A DNA stretch of 64,000 nucleotides from Zingiber officinale (Eukaryota; Streptophyta; Magnoliopsida; Zingiberales; Zingiberaceae): contig NC_056001.1 of NCBI RefSeq assembly GCF_018446385.1, forward strand, positions 12,146,672-12,210,671. Direction: 5' to 3'. Both the position numbers and the translations under genes were made by a program. The number at the start of each line of letters is the position of its first letter. Position 1 is the stretch's first letter. The notes beneath the pieces are model-generated. The model did no database searches, was not told where the DNA came from, and worked only from the letters and a program-made list of their open reading frames with translations. Positions 54,873-64,000 of this stretch are shown one piece after another.

Positions 54873-56342
54873 TTATGGGGTAGAGAAGATGCTCCTAGGA
54901 ACCCAATACCTATTTGAGCTCATTGGGTTCACTAAATATTCACTAGGGATAACTTCCCTAGCAACCCTCCTAATGACCCTCTTAGGCTTTAAAGCCTTGG
55001 TCATTTGGGTCTCATCAAGGTCAACTATAGGGTGACTCCTTGTGACCTTGGTAATGGTCTTCCTAGCCCTAGGCTTTGTTCCATAATCAAATGGAACATT
55101 GTGGTAAGTGGGCTTGACCATTTGGGACTTAGGTTTGTGACTCAAACCTTTCTTGTCCTTGGACTTGGGTTTTTGACTCTTAAACCCTAGAGATGACTTC
55201 TCCATGTTTTTAAGAGCCTTTTCCAAAGTATCAAGTCTTGACCTCAAGACTTGATTCTCCTTCTCTAATACCTCAATTTTTGATTTGTCATTTTTCTTTG
55301 AGGCATTCCTAGGCATGTGTCTAGTTGATTTGGGATTCCTACCTAGGTTCTCCTTAACCTTAGATGAGGTAATTCTAGGGTTGGCTTTCCTAGTGTTATC
55401 CTTATCTAGGCTCACATGTTTTGCACCTAAGCACATGTATTGATTCCTAAGGTTATCATGCTTGTTATTATCGACAAGTGCAATAAAATTCCTAGCATGC
55501 ATTTTATTAGAGTTGCAAAAATGAACCTTAGAGGTTACCTTAGGGTTTGCCTTAGCTCCCCCTATCGATGTGCCCGGTCTCTTGCCCTTGTGAGGTTGCC
55601 TCCCCCTCGGACAATGGCTCCTATAGTGTCCCCTTTGCTTGCATTGGAAGCACACGATGTGCTCCTTGCCCTTGCGTTTCGGGACTCCGGCTTCCTTGAC
55701 CTTTGGCGCCGGTGGAGTCTTTCTTACCCTCTTTGGACACTTACTCTTGTAATGTCCATGTTCCCTACACTCAAAGCACATAATGTGTAATTTAATTGAA
55801 CTTAAATTGCTTGAGTTACCTAGGGTTGAGGGTGGATGCGAGCTCTCTTCTTCATCCCTTTCGGAGGTAGAAGCTTCTTCTTCTTGCTCCGAACTTGAAG
55901 AAGAACTTTCCTCCTCTTCGTCCTTAGATGTTGAGTAACCCTCAACTTCTAATTCGCTCCCTCCATGATGTGAGCTACTTGGCTCACTAGGCTCCTCTTC
56001 ATGGCTTGAAGTGGAGCTCTCCTCATGGTACTTGGCCAAGTTATCCCATAATTCCTTGGCATTGTTGTAACCTATCTTACACAAGATGTTAGTAGGCAAT
56101 GAAAATTCAATTATTCTCGTTACCTCTTCGTTGATTTCGGATTTGTGAATTTGTTCTCTTGTCCACTCCTTCTTCTCAAGTGGTTTTCCTTCCTCATCCA
56201 CCGGAGGAGTAAAACCTTCTTGTACACAAAACCAATTCATTATGTTAGTCATAAGAAAATACTTCATCCTTACCTTCCAATACGCGAAGTCGCCGCATTC
56301 GTAGAAAGGTGGAATGGTAATGTCTTCTCCATAGAGATCCAT
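54873..56342 (-). CDS. Intact retrotransposon Gag of GAG-3
   Basis: 489 aa from the ATG at 56342. The order matches the Gag at 47175-48773: capsid-like N-terminus (FAYWKVRMKYFLM, then CKIGYNNAKELWDNL), acidic Ser/Glu linker (about 55800-56030), knuckles CFECREHGHYKSKC (near 55770) and CFQCKQRGHYRSHC (near 55640), basic region, coiled-coil motif ENQVLRSRLDTLEKALK (near 55260), C-terminus WVPRSIFSTP. It differs from that protein at many positions, so the two are separate families and not recent copies. No pol follows. The start codon is 48 bp past the primer site, close to the 5' LTR. Confidence 0.87.
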   Translation of the reverse strand: MDLYGEDITIPPFYECGDFAYWKVRMKYFLMTNIMNWFCVQEGFTPPVDEEGKPLEKKEWTREQIHKSEINEEVTRIIEFSLPTNILCKIGYNNAKELWDNLAKYHEESSTSSHEEEPSEPSSSHHGGSELEVEGYSTSKDEEEESSSSSSEQEEEASTSERDEEESSHPPSTLGNSSNLSSIKLHIMCFECREHGHYKSKCPKRVRKTPPAPKVKEAGVPKRKGKEHIVCFQCKQRGHYRSHCPRGRQPHKGKRPGTSIGGAKANPKVTSKVHFCNSNKMHARNFIALVDNNKHDNLRNQYMCLGAKHVSLDKDNTRKANPRITSSKVKENLGRNPKSTRHMPRNASKKNDKSKIEVLEKENQVLRSRLDTLEKALKNMEKSSLGFKSQKPKSKDKKGLSHKPKSQMVKPTYHNVPFDYGTKPRARKTITKVTRSHPIVDLDETQMTKALKPKRVIRRVAREVIPSEYLVNPMSSNRYWVPRSIFSTP

Positions 56343-56389
56343 TCTCTAGCTTTGCTCCCACGGGTGTTGATCCGTCGAAGAGCGGCCTT

Positions 56390-56401
56390 GCTCTGATACC
56401 A
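56390..56401 (-). other. Primer-binding site of GAG-3
   Basis: The minus strand reads TGGTATCAGAGC next to the LTR end. The LTR has lost roughly ten terminal bases here compared with its partner (no TGTTAGGAT). Confidence 0.88.
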
Positions 56402-56403
56402 CT

Positions 56404-58234
56404 CCTTTATGAGGCTAGAGAGGGGTGTGAATAGCCGACCCCAAATTCTCGCGTTTCTACAAGCTAGGGTTAGTCGCAGCGGAAATACAAGGAAGAAACT
56501 AAGGAGAAGAAAACAAACCGATGTAACGAGGTTCGGAGATGAACTCCTACTCCTCGGCGTGTCCGTAAGGTGGACGAAGCCTACCAATCCGTCGGTGGAT
56601 GAGTCCCCGGAGAACCGGCTAATATATATACTCCTTCGGGTGGAGAAACCTCCACAATTTCTTGCAACAACAAGATAGAAAAACAGCAAGAAATACAAAC
56701 AATATGAATGTAAAACACCTTGCTTGCCTTCAACTGGTTTCCGTTGACGAAGCAGCAACTTCACGGAAGAACAGCAGCAGGTGACCAGCCGGGGAAGCTC
56801 ACACGAAGCTTCACGAATCAGAGAGCTCAGCAAAGCTCAAGTGCGGCAAGAATCAGAGGCAAGAATCAAGGAGAGGAAGAAGGAGGCTCGCAGCAGCCTC
56901 CTTTATAACCTGCGAAAGCGAAGAAAACACGAAGAAATCTGGCGGTTGCGGCGCGGTTAGTACTGATCGATGCGTGGACCGATCGGGCTCCATGTGGATC
57001 GGTCCACGGACCGATCCATTTCCTAACTTTGCTTCCCCGATCGGTCCATGGACCGATCGGGGAAGAGGGAAGACGGTCCACGCCGATCCCCTTCCTTCCT
57101 TCTCGCGTTGTCACCGATCGGTCCACGCATCGATCATATTTGATCGATGCGTGGACCGATCACCGCTTCTTTCGCCTCTGTTTTCTTCGATCGGTCACGG
57201 CCCGATCGACAAGAATCAACAGAGCTTGATATCGATCGGTCACCGACCGATCGAGAAAACAAGACATCCGATCGGTCGGTGACCGATCCGAGCAATTTTG
57301 CCCAAACCAAGTCCCAAGACTTCAAACCAATATCCGGTCAACCTTGACCTCTTGGTACTTCATCCCTAGCATCTGGTCACTCCCTTGACTGCTAGCACTC
57401 CCCCTAAGTGTTCCGTCAACCTTTGACCCACTTAGATTTTTCCACACCGGATGTCCGATCATCCCCGATCCATCTGGATTTTCCTCTTCGTGCAAGTATC
57501 CGATCACTCCCTTGACCTACTTGGACTTTCCAACACCAAGTCCGATCATCCCCGATCCATCTGGATTTTCCCTTGCCTGGTTTCACTCACAGACTTTCCA
57601 ACCGCCTAACATCCCGGTTAGGACTTTCCACCGCTCGGCTTCACTCACGGGACTTTCCACACCGCCTAACATCCCGCTTAGGACTTTCTCACTCACCTAG
57701 CTTCACTCACTAGATTTTCACCTGGCTTCACTCACCGTGATTTCCCAATGCCCGGCTTCACTCACCAGGACTTTCACCTTCACCTAGCTTCACTCACTAG
57801 GATTTTTCCCCGTGCCAAACTCCCTGTTTGGACTTTCCCCGTGCCAAGTCTCCATACTTGGACTTTTCGCGTGCCAAGCTCCCTGCTTGGACTTTTCCGT
57901 GCCAAGTCCCCATACTTGGACTTTTCCAGTGCCAAGCTCCCTGCTTGGACTTTTCCGTGCCAAGTCTCCATACTTGGACTTTTCCCGAATCAGGTCAACC
58001 AGGTCAACCTTGACCTACGGTTGCACCAATAATCTCCCAAACATCTATTCTTGTCCCACATCAAGAATAGAACTCTCTCACGAGTGTCAAACATCAACAT
58101 GCAACTCAACTAGGTCAACCTTGACCTAAGGTTGCATCAACAATCTTCCCAAGTCAAACATCAAAATACAACTCGAGTCAAGTCAACTCGAGTCGGGTCA
58201 ACCAGGTCAACCTTGACCTAAGGTTGCACCAACA
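56404..58234 (-). repeat. 5' LTR of GAG-3
   Basis: 1,831 bp. From about 57728 to 58234 it is nearly identical to the 3' LTR. From 56404 to 57728 it differs by many 1- to 10-bp gaps and substitutions. Palindrome array at 56963-57290. Confidence 0.9.
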
Positions 58235-58851
58235 AGGTTGACCTGGTTGACCAAGCTGAGTCTTGGTTTGGGTTTAGATGTTTGACAATAAGATATTGAT
58301 TGAAGAAGAGTCAAGTAGGTCAAGGATGACCGGATACTTGACTGGGAAGTCCTAACTGGGATGTTAGGCAGGAGGGAAATCCTGGTGAGTGAAGCCAGGT
58401 GAAAGACCTAGTGAGTGAAGCTAGGCAATTGGGAAGTCCTAGTGAGTGAAGCTAGGCAGGAGAAAAATCCTGGTGAGTGAAGCCAGGTGAAAGACCTAGT
58501 GAGTGAATCTAGGCAATTGGGAAAGTCCTGGTGAGTGAAGCCAGGCAAGAGAAATCCAGATGGGTCAAGGTTGACCAGACATCTGGTGAGAGTCCAAGTA
58601 GGTCAAAGGGATTGACCGGATACTTGGCACGAGGAAGAAAAGTCCAAGTAGGTCTTAGGGAGTGACCGGATACTTGGCAAGAAGAGAAAAGTCCAAGTGG
58701 GTCAAAGGGATTGACCAGACACTTGGTGAGAGAGTCCTAGCTGGCCAAGGGTGACCGGATGCTAGGTCTTATGTACCAACAAGTCATGGTTGACTAGATG
58801 TTGGTTTAGGGGGCTTTGGGCTTGGTTTTGGGCAAAAACCAAGGTTTGGAT

Positions 58852-59200
58852 TGATCCGTGGATTGATCCAGCAGGTTTGGATTGATCCGTGGATTGATCC
58901 AGCAGGTTTGGATTGATCCGTGGATCGATCCAGCAGATCTGGATCGATCCGTGGATCGATCCAGAAGATCTGGATCGATCAGCCGATCGATCCGGTGAGT
59001 CCCCGCGAACAGAACCCCTCTGGATCAATCCGTGGATCGATCCAGAGGTCCCAATCGATCAGTGGATCGATTGGGTCGCTGCTGGATCGATCCGTGGATC
59101 GATCCAGCGTTATTCCAGAGCACAGAGGCGCTCTGGATCGATCCGTGGATCGATCCAAAGCCTCCCCAATCGATTGGGAGCAATCCAATCGATTGGGATT
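58852..59200. repeat. Palindrome array in the GAG-2 3' LTR
   Basis: About nine GGATCGATCC-type paired units; spacer text and unit order differ from the partner array at 46192-46528. Confidence 0.9.
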
Positions 59201-60245
59201 CGACCGTTGGCGTCGTTTATAGCTGTTGGCGTGCGATTTCTTCAGCAGAACTTCACCGATTCATTCCAGATTCAACACAGCTCCTCCCCAGCACTCTCTA
59301 AGCTCCTCACCGCCAGTTCTTGAAGGTTCTTGGAGGTTCATCCAAGTCAAGAGGCGAGTTGCAACGAGAAGAAGAAGAAGCTAGGGTTTTTACTGCATTT
59401 CTTGTAAGCTTTTGCTTATTCTTTACTACCCTTTCTTCTTCTTGTACTGAGAGTCTTGTAGGGCTTCTCCGCCCTCGGTAGTTACCGAAAAGGAGTGTTT
59501 TCATAGTGGAGGGTGCGTGCGTGGTGTGGATCCTTGGATTAGTCATCTCCGTTGGAGGTGGATACCAAGTAAACTCCTAGTGTTAGCGTTGAGTGTTTTG
59601 TTTCTGTATTTTCCGCTGCATATTCTTGAAGAAACAAACAACGCCAAGCAACGTCGAGCAACGAGCGAACGCGACGAGCTATTCACCCCCCCCTCTAGCT
59701 ACTTTTGGTCCTAACAGTTCCGACCATCGAGCCGTTGGATTTTACTTTGCGCATCGTTATTATGAGTGTGAGTTATCTGTACTATCCGGCCTGCGAGCCG
59801 TTGTCATGTCCTGGCCTACATGCCGCTTTCCGGATCCAGGCTGCACCAGATTCCGTGCTATCACCTCCAGATCCGGTTCCTCAGCTGGTTCACACCCATC
59901 TACTCGTCAAGGCTGCAACGATTCGATTAGCAGCATGATCGACTCACCCATCCATCCGAGGGCGCCCCCCCCCCCCCGGGGCCAGGGTACGTCATTGTGC
60001 TCATCTTGTACTTATTTTATTGCTCTATTTTATGCGGCTACTCATATATTCGTGGAATCCACCTCGAGCATCGGGGTACCGGAGACAGGGGTAACCTGGT
60101 CACTGGCTACAGGTACGATTGACCAGAGGACTTCTGACGACCTGGTCAAACGCAGAGGACAGCTCACCACCGGGTCATGGGGATGCGGTCAACCTTCCAG
60201 ACACGTCACCCCGGCAGGTCTGTCTTCTCAGCTTCCCGACAGGAT

Positions 60246-60262
60246 CAAATTGGCACCGTCTG
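60246..60262 (+). other. Primer-binding region of gypsy C
   Basis: AATTGGCACCGTCTGTGGG lies shortly after the LTR end at 60241. It matches the motif in gypsy A with one change. Confidence 0.65.
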
Positions 60263-60394
60263 TGGGAACATACCTGGTCTGGAACGCGAAGATGGACGAC
60301 GCTGGAATAGTCTGTCATCCTCATGACCTCGGTCAGTTTTGCAGTTATATTCTATTTCAGTCTAGAATTTATCATAGTTTCCTGAGCGGGGACT

Positions 60395-61868
60395 CCCGCG
60401 CTGATCGACCGGGTGTATATTATCCGAGCCCCGAGCTCGTTGACATAGACCCCGTGCCGATCGACCGGGCGTGTATTATCCGAGCTCCGAGCTCCGAGCT
60501 CGTTGACGAAGACCCCGCGTCGATCGGCCGGGTGTATATTATCTGAGCCCCGAACTCGTTGACAAAGACCCCGTGCCGATCGACCGAGCGTGTATTATTC
60601 GAGCTCCGAGCTTGTTGACGAAGACCCCGCGCCGATCGACTGGATGTATATTATCCGAGCCCCGAGCTCGTTGATGAAGACCCCGTGCTGATCGACCGGG
60701 TGTATATTATCCGAGCCCTGAGCTCGTTGACAAAGACCCCGTGTTAATCGGCCGACTGTGTATTATCCGAGCTCCGAGCTCGTTGACGAAGACCCCGCGC
60801 CGATCGGCCGGGTGTATATTATCCGAGCCCCGAGCTCATTGACAAAGACCCCGTGCCGATCGGCCGGGCGTGTATTATCCGAGCTCCGAGCTCGTTGACG
60901 AAGACCCCGCGCCGATCGACCGGGTGTATATTATCCGAGCCCCGAGCTCGTTGACGAAGACCCCATGCCGATCGGCCGAGTGTATATTATCCGAGCCTCG
61001 AGCTCATTGATGAAGACCCCGTGCTGATCGGCTGGGCGTGTATTATTCGAGCTCCGAGCTCGTTGACGAAGACCCCTCGCCGATCGGCCGAGTGTATATT
61101 ATCCGAGCCCCGAGCTCGTTGACGAAGACCTCGTGCCGATCGGCCGAGCGTGTATTATCCAAGCTCCGAGCTCGTTGACGAAGACCCCGCACTGATCGAC
61201 CGGGTGTATATTATCTGAGTCCTGAGCTCGTTGACGAAGACCCTGCGCCGACCGGCCGGGCGTGTATTATCCGAGCTCCGAGCTCGTTGACGAAGACCCC
61301 ACGCCGATCGGCCGGGTGTATATTATCCGAGCCCCGAGCTCGTTGACAAAGACCCTGTGCCGATCGACCGGGCGTGTATTATCCGAGCTCCGAGTTCGTT
61401 GACAAAGACCCCGCGCCGATCGGCCGGGTGTATATTATCCGAGCCCCGAGCTCGTTGACGAAGACCCCATGCCGATCGACCGAGTGTATATTATCCGAGC
61501 CCCGAGCTCGTTGACGAAGACCCCGTGTTGATCGGCCGGGTGTGTATTATCCGAGCTCTGAGCTCGTTGACGAAGACCCCTCGCCGATCGGCCGGGTGTA
61601 TATTATCCAAGCCCCGAGCTCGTTGACGAAGACCCCGTGCCGATCGGCCGGGCGTGTATTATCCAAGCTCCGAGCGCGTTGACGAAGACCCCCGCGCCAA
61701 TCGGCCGGGTGTATATTATCCGAGCCCCGAGCTCGTTGACGAAGACCCCGCGTAGACCGACCGGGCGTGTATTATCCGAGCTCGTTGACGAAGACCCTGC
61801 GCCGATCGGCCGGGTGTATATTATCCGAGCCCCGAGCTCGTTGACGAAGACCTCGCGCCGATCGACCG
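60395..61868. repeat. 56-bp minisatellite, about 26 copies, in gypsy C
   Basis: Head-to-tail units of 56 bp, each with TGTATTATCCGAGC or TGTATATTATCCGAGC, then GAGCTCGTTGACGAAGACCC and a CGATCG(A/G)CCGG segment. Two subtypes alternate in the array: GCGTGTATTATCCGAGCTCC and GTGTATATTATCCGAGCCCC, giving a 112-bp higher-order period. One unit near 60490 has a 7-bp internal duplication. GC-rich and full of short palindromes (CCGAGCTCGG, CGGCCGATCGGCCG). 56 is not a multiple of 3, so it does not encode a repeat protein. Confidence 0.92.
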
Positions 61869-61881
61869 GGTTTGAGTTATA

Positions 61882-62074
61882 TTTGAAGACCGTCGAGCGG
61901 CGACGTTAAATTCCAGAGTCGAACCGGCGACTATAAAAACCCCGGGTTGAAGACCGTCGAGCGACGACGTTAAATCCCAGAGTCGAACCGGCGACTATAA
62001 AAACCCCGGCTTGAAGACCGTCGAGCGGCGACGTTAAACTCTAGAGTCAAACCGGCGAATATAAAAACCCTGGT
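61882..62074. repeat. Three 64-bp repeats with TATA-like sites
   Basis: Units start at 61882, 61947 and 62011 with TTGAAGACCGTCGAGCG and each contain CGGCGA(C/A)TATAAAAACCC. Confidence 0.9.
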
Positions 62075-62094
62075 CTTCACGGACCAGTTCATCG

Positions 62095-62580
62095 GGTATT
62101 CTTTCTCCCCCGTTCGGGGTCGAGCTTATTAGAGCAGCTATCTCCCCCGTTCGGGGTCGAGCTTATCGGATCTTCTATCTCCTCCGATTCGGGGTCGAGA
62201 GATCATCACTGGTCTCGAACCAGTTCTTCGGATATTCTTTCTCCCCCGTTTGGGGTCGAGCTTATCAGATATTTTATCTCACTCATTCAGGGTCGAGTGA
62301 TTATTACTGGTCTCGGACCAGCTTATCAGTTATTTCATCTCCCCCGTTCGGGGTCGAGCGGTCGTCACTAGTCTCGGACCAGCTTATCAAATATCTCATC
62401 TCCCCCATTCGGGGTCGAGCGCTTCTCACTGGTCACGGACCAGCTTATAAGAGCATCTGTTTCTCCTATTCGGGGTTGAGCAGTTTTCACGGGTTGCGGA
62501 ACATATCGGAGCATCTTATCTCCCCTGCTCGGGGTCGAACTATTGCCGACGGTCACGGACAAGAGTCCCCACTGGTTGCG
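62095..62580. repeat. Irregular repeat of CTCCCCCGTTCGGGGTCGAG type
   Basis: Nine or ten copies of TCTCCCCCGTTCGGGGTCGAG or close variants, spaced 45-75 bp apart, often with GGTC(T/A)CGGACCAG between them. CCCCGTTCGGGG can form a hairpin. Confidence 0.85.
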
Positions 62581-63504
62581 GACCAGGATATCTCATAGGC
62601 TCTGCGCCTGTTCGGCTCGCGATTTTCGTTTCCATGCGCCTCCGACTGACAGGCTACACTCCAGTGCGGTTCACGCGCGATACACCCGTTCGACATCGGC
62701 CACTCTGCTTTACTCGATTGTCGGGCCAACATTTTACGATCGCCCGTTGACTATCCTTGGTGCTGCTCAATCAGCACTCTCATAGTCGTTCGACCGTTAT
62801 CACTTGACCATCCGTTCGACACACACTTGAACTAGGTCGCATGATCAGCGCTCTTTAGGACGCCGTCACATTTTATAGTCATCTGGGCGATATTTTGCGA
62901 GGTTTGATTTCCATTCTTCTGAGTGCTTGGTCGGCATCTTCGCGGTCGCGCGCTTGGCATCGTCTGCCCGACGCCTATACGCCCGATCGACATTCCGATC
63001 GCCCGGTCGACATCTTTGCGGTCGCACGCTCGGCATCGCTCGCCCGATCTATCTGTTTGTCATCTCGCGTGTCGCTCGGTCGATTATCATTTCACTCGCC
63101 GCTCGCTTGACATTCTGTCGCCAGTTCGGCATCACGTTCTATCGCTCTCTCGGCATCGTTCAGGCTGTCGACTTGGCATTATTTCTCGTAGTTCGCTCAA
63201 CATCGCTGTCATCTCCCGCGTGACGCCCTCTCGATTACTCTGTTCACATTTTTTCGATCGCTTGATCAGCATCTTTTTGATCGCGCGCTCGGCCCGATCA
63301 CCTGTCTTTCTACCTGATCTGCATTATCTCTGTTGCGGGGATCACATTATTTTTCGTCGCTCGCTCGATGCTACTTGAGTCATTTGCTCGACATCGCCAT
63401 AGCTACTCGTTCAACATGATAAGATGAGCCCAGTGATTTCGCGTTCGGTAACGATTCTGTTTAGGGCTTGGTCCAGTCAGTCGGACTTGCGCCTCCTTCG
63501 ACTA
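62581..63504. other. Low-complexity remainder of the gypsy C internal region
   Basis: Loosely repeated (C/T)TCG(C/A)TCG and GGCATC(G/T) text with no fixed period. Open frames exist on the plus strand but show no domain I recognise. Confidence 0.45.
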
Positions 63505-63523
63505 GACTTGAAGGGGAGGGTTG

Positions 63524-64000
63524 TGATACGGATATGTTGAGGGGCTCAAAAGGAAATAGGAGAAAGGAAAGGGGCATTTCCGTCATTGCACATGTTGAGG
63601 GTTTGAGGCATTAAAGGGGCCACTGTTCGTCTTCGAAGAGGTGGGGGGTGCTCTGGCTTTTCCGCCGCCGACACCAGGGTGTCATGGGTCTCCGGCTCCA
63701 CCCAACACAGGGGCTGGGTTCGTTTCTTGTAGCCGCCGCCAAAGAAGGTCTTCTTCCTCTTCATCTCATGTTGTTCGCCGACGCCATCGTCAGCCACCAC
63801 CGCCTCTCCTCTCCTCCTCCTCCTCGCGTCGTCGGCCTCCAGCCCCTCTCGCCATCCCTTTTCTTGCTTCTTCTCTGGACACACGGCAGCGACGACGAGC
63901 AAATGAGCGTGTCCAGTAGAGGAGGACGCTACTTGTGCCGCCTTCGTCATCGGCCATGCTAGCCCTTCGCCGACGCTGACGCCACGGGGGAGCCGGTGTC
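63524..64000 (+). repeat. 3' LTR of gypsy C (partial)
   Basis: It starts TGATACGGATATGTTGAGG and follows 44759 onward with few differences up to the window end. Confidence 0.85.

Larger units (their letters stand above)
51179..58234 (-). mobile_element. Gag-only LTR retrotransposon GAG-3, nested in the GAG-2 LTR
   Basis: 7,056 bp on the minus strand, flanked by a perfect 5-bp duplication AGGTT (51174-51178 and 58235-58239). LTRs: 51179-53015 (3') and 56404-58234 (5'). Primer site, intact gag and polypurine tract are arranged as in GAG-2. No pol. Its LTRs share short motifs with those of GAG-2 in inverse orientation (CTTGACCTACTTGGAC, TTCACTCAC), so the two are related families. Confidence 0.92.
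45546..59716 (+). mobile_element. Gag-only LTR retrotransposon GAG-2
   Basis: LTRs begin TGTTGGTGC and end CCTAACA. A perfect 5-bp duplication GTTCC flanks the element at 45541-45545 and 59717-59721. It is 14.2 kb as it stands, about 7.1 kb without nested GAG-3. Features: initiator-Met-type primer site, one intact gag, about 2.4 kb of noncoding DNA, polypurine tract. No pol. Large parts of the two LTRs are identical by eye (45577-46190 against 58235-58850), so the insertion is recent. Confidence 0.92.
51149..59716 (+). repeat. 3' LTR of GAG-2, split by GAG-3
   Basis: 51149-51178 (30 bp) plus 58240-59716, 1,507 bp in total. It matches 45546-47042 except within the palindrome array (58852-59200), where copy number and spacers differ, and a shorter C run near 59687-59693. 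Confidence 0.9.
44759..60241 (+). repeat. 5' LTR of gypsy C, split by GAG-2
   Basis: 44759-45545 matches 63524-64000 as far as the window allows, with a few substitutions. 59717-60241 completes it, ending CCCGACA. GC-rich codon-like stretches (44858-45196 and both strands near 45280-45520) are open in several frames but match no protein I recognise. Confidence 0.8.
44759..64000 (+). mobile_element. Gypsy-type element C without pol (LARD-like), 3' end outside window
   Basis: The 5' LTR is 44759-45545 plus 59717-60241 (about 1,312 bp; GAG-2 splits it). A gypsy primer region follows at 60246. The internal region 60242-63523 (3.3 kb) has no gag or pol and consists largely of tandem repeats. A purine tract GACTTGAAGGGGAGGG (63505-63520) precedes the 3' LTR, which starts at 63524 and repeats the 5' LTR to the window end. 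LTR ends match gypsy A. It depends on another element for mobility. The left flank is the copia 3' LTR start; the target duplication cannot be checked. Confidence 0.8.

Noticed and set aside
54873..56342. Zinc-knuckle proteins as cellular CCHC factors or a pararetrovirus coat protein
   Set aside because: Position between primer site and purine tract within paired LTRs and a target duplication makes them retrotransposon Gag. No movement-protein or virus-type gene order was seen.
59593..60546. 317-codon open frame
   Set aside because: It crosses the GAG-2 LTR end, the insertion junction, the gypsy LTR and the primer region, so it cannot be one gene.
60395..61868. Possible CRISPR array
   Set aside because: There are no unique spacers: the whole 56-bp unit repeats, and this is a plant nuclear context.

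Overview
This window is plant nuclear DNA. It holds three spliced plant genes (a group A MAP kinase, a gibberellin 2-oxidase and a BAHD acyltransferase) in a background of LTR retrotransposons, hAT and Mutator-type DNA elements and one SINE fragment. The MAP kinase N-terminus resembles monocot MPK1/MPK6 proteins. A monocot, perhaps of the ginger/banana order, is my best guess, but the species is not established by the sequence.

Left block (1-8.7 kb): a decayed Ty3/gypsy element on the minus strand (gag, and a 5' LTR starting TGATACGG on its own strand). Its LTR is split by a 4.7-kb gag-only LTR element, called GAG-1 here (2372-7117, target duplication GGTCC). A decayed PIF/Harbinger transposase follows. 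Gene island (9.7-24.8 kb): MPK6-like kinase (minus strand, 6 exons, 393 aa) and GA2ox (minus strand, 3 exons, 330 aa), separated by a complete copia element (16837-23210, target duplication CTTAC) whose gag-pol frame carries four stops. DNA-transposon block (28.4-35.1 kb): hAT-type MITEs, a 2.9-kb hAT element with a decayed transposase, and a three-level nest (hAT MITE inside a Mutator-type element inside a hAT-like element), nearly all with visible target duplications. A BAHD acyltransferase gene (35414-36878, 2 exons, 452 aa) follows.

Right block (37-64 kb): a minus-strand gypsy LTR split by a MITE, a gypsy-type ORF fragment, two abutting copia fragments, then a deep LTR nest. A gypsy-type element without pol (44759 to beyond the window, internal region almost wholly tandem repeats including about 26 copies of a 56-bp unit) sits 15 bp into a copia 3' LTR. 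A 14-kb gag-only element, GAG-2 (45546-59716, target duplication GTTCC), sits in the gypsy 5' LTR. A third, GAG-3 (51179-58234, minus strand, target duplication AGGTT), sits 30 bp into the 3' LTR of GAG-2.

The most unusual signal is the shared design of the three gag-only elements. All have an initiator-Met-tRNA-type primer site, the same polypurine tract and a two-knuckle Gag with a conserved coiled coil; GAG-2 and GAG-3 have intact Gag frames. Each also carries its own palindrome type in dense arrays, once in the LTR just upstream of a TATA-like site and again between gag and the 3' LTR. I know of no description of this arrangement, though I could not search for one.
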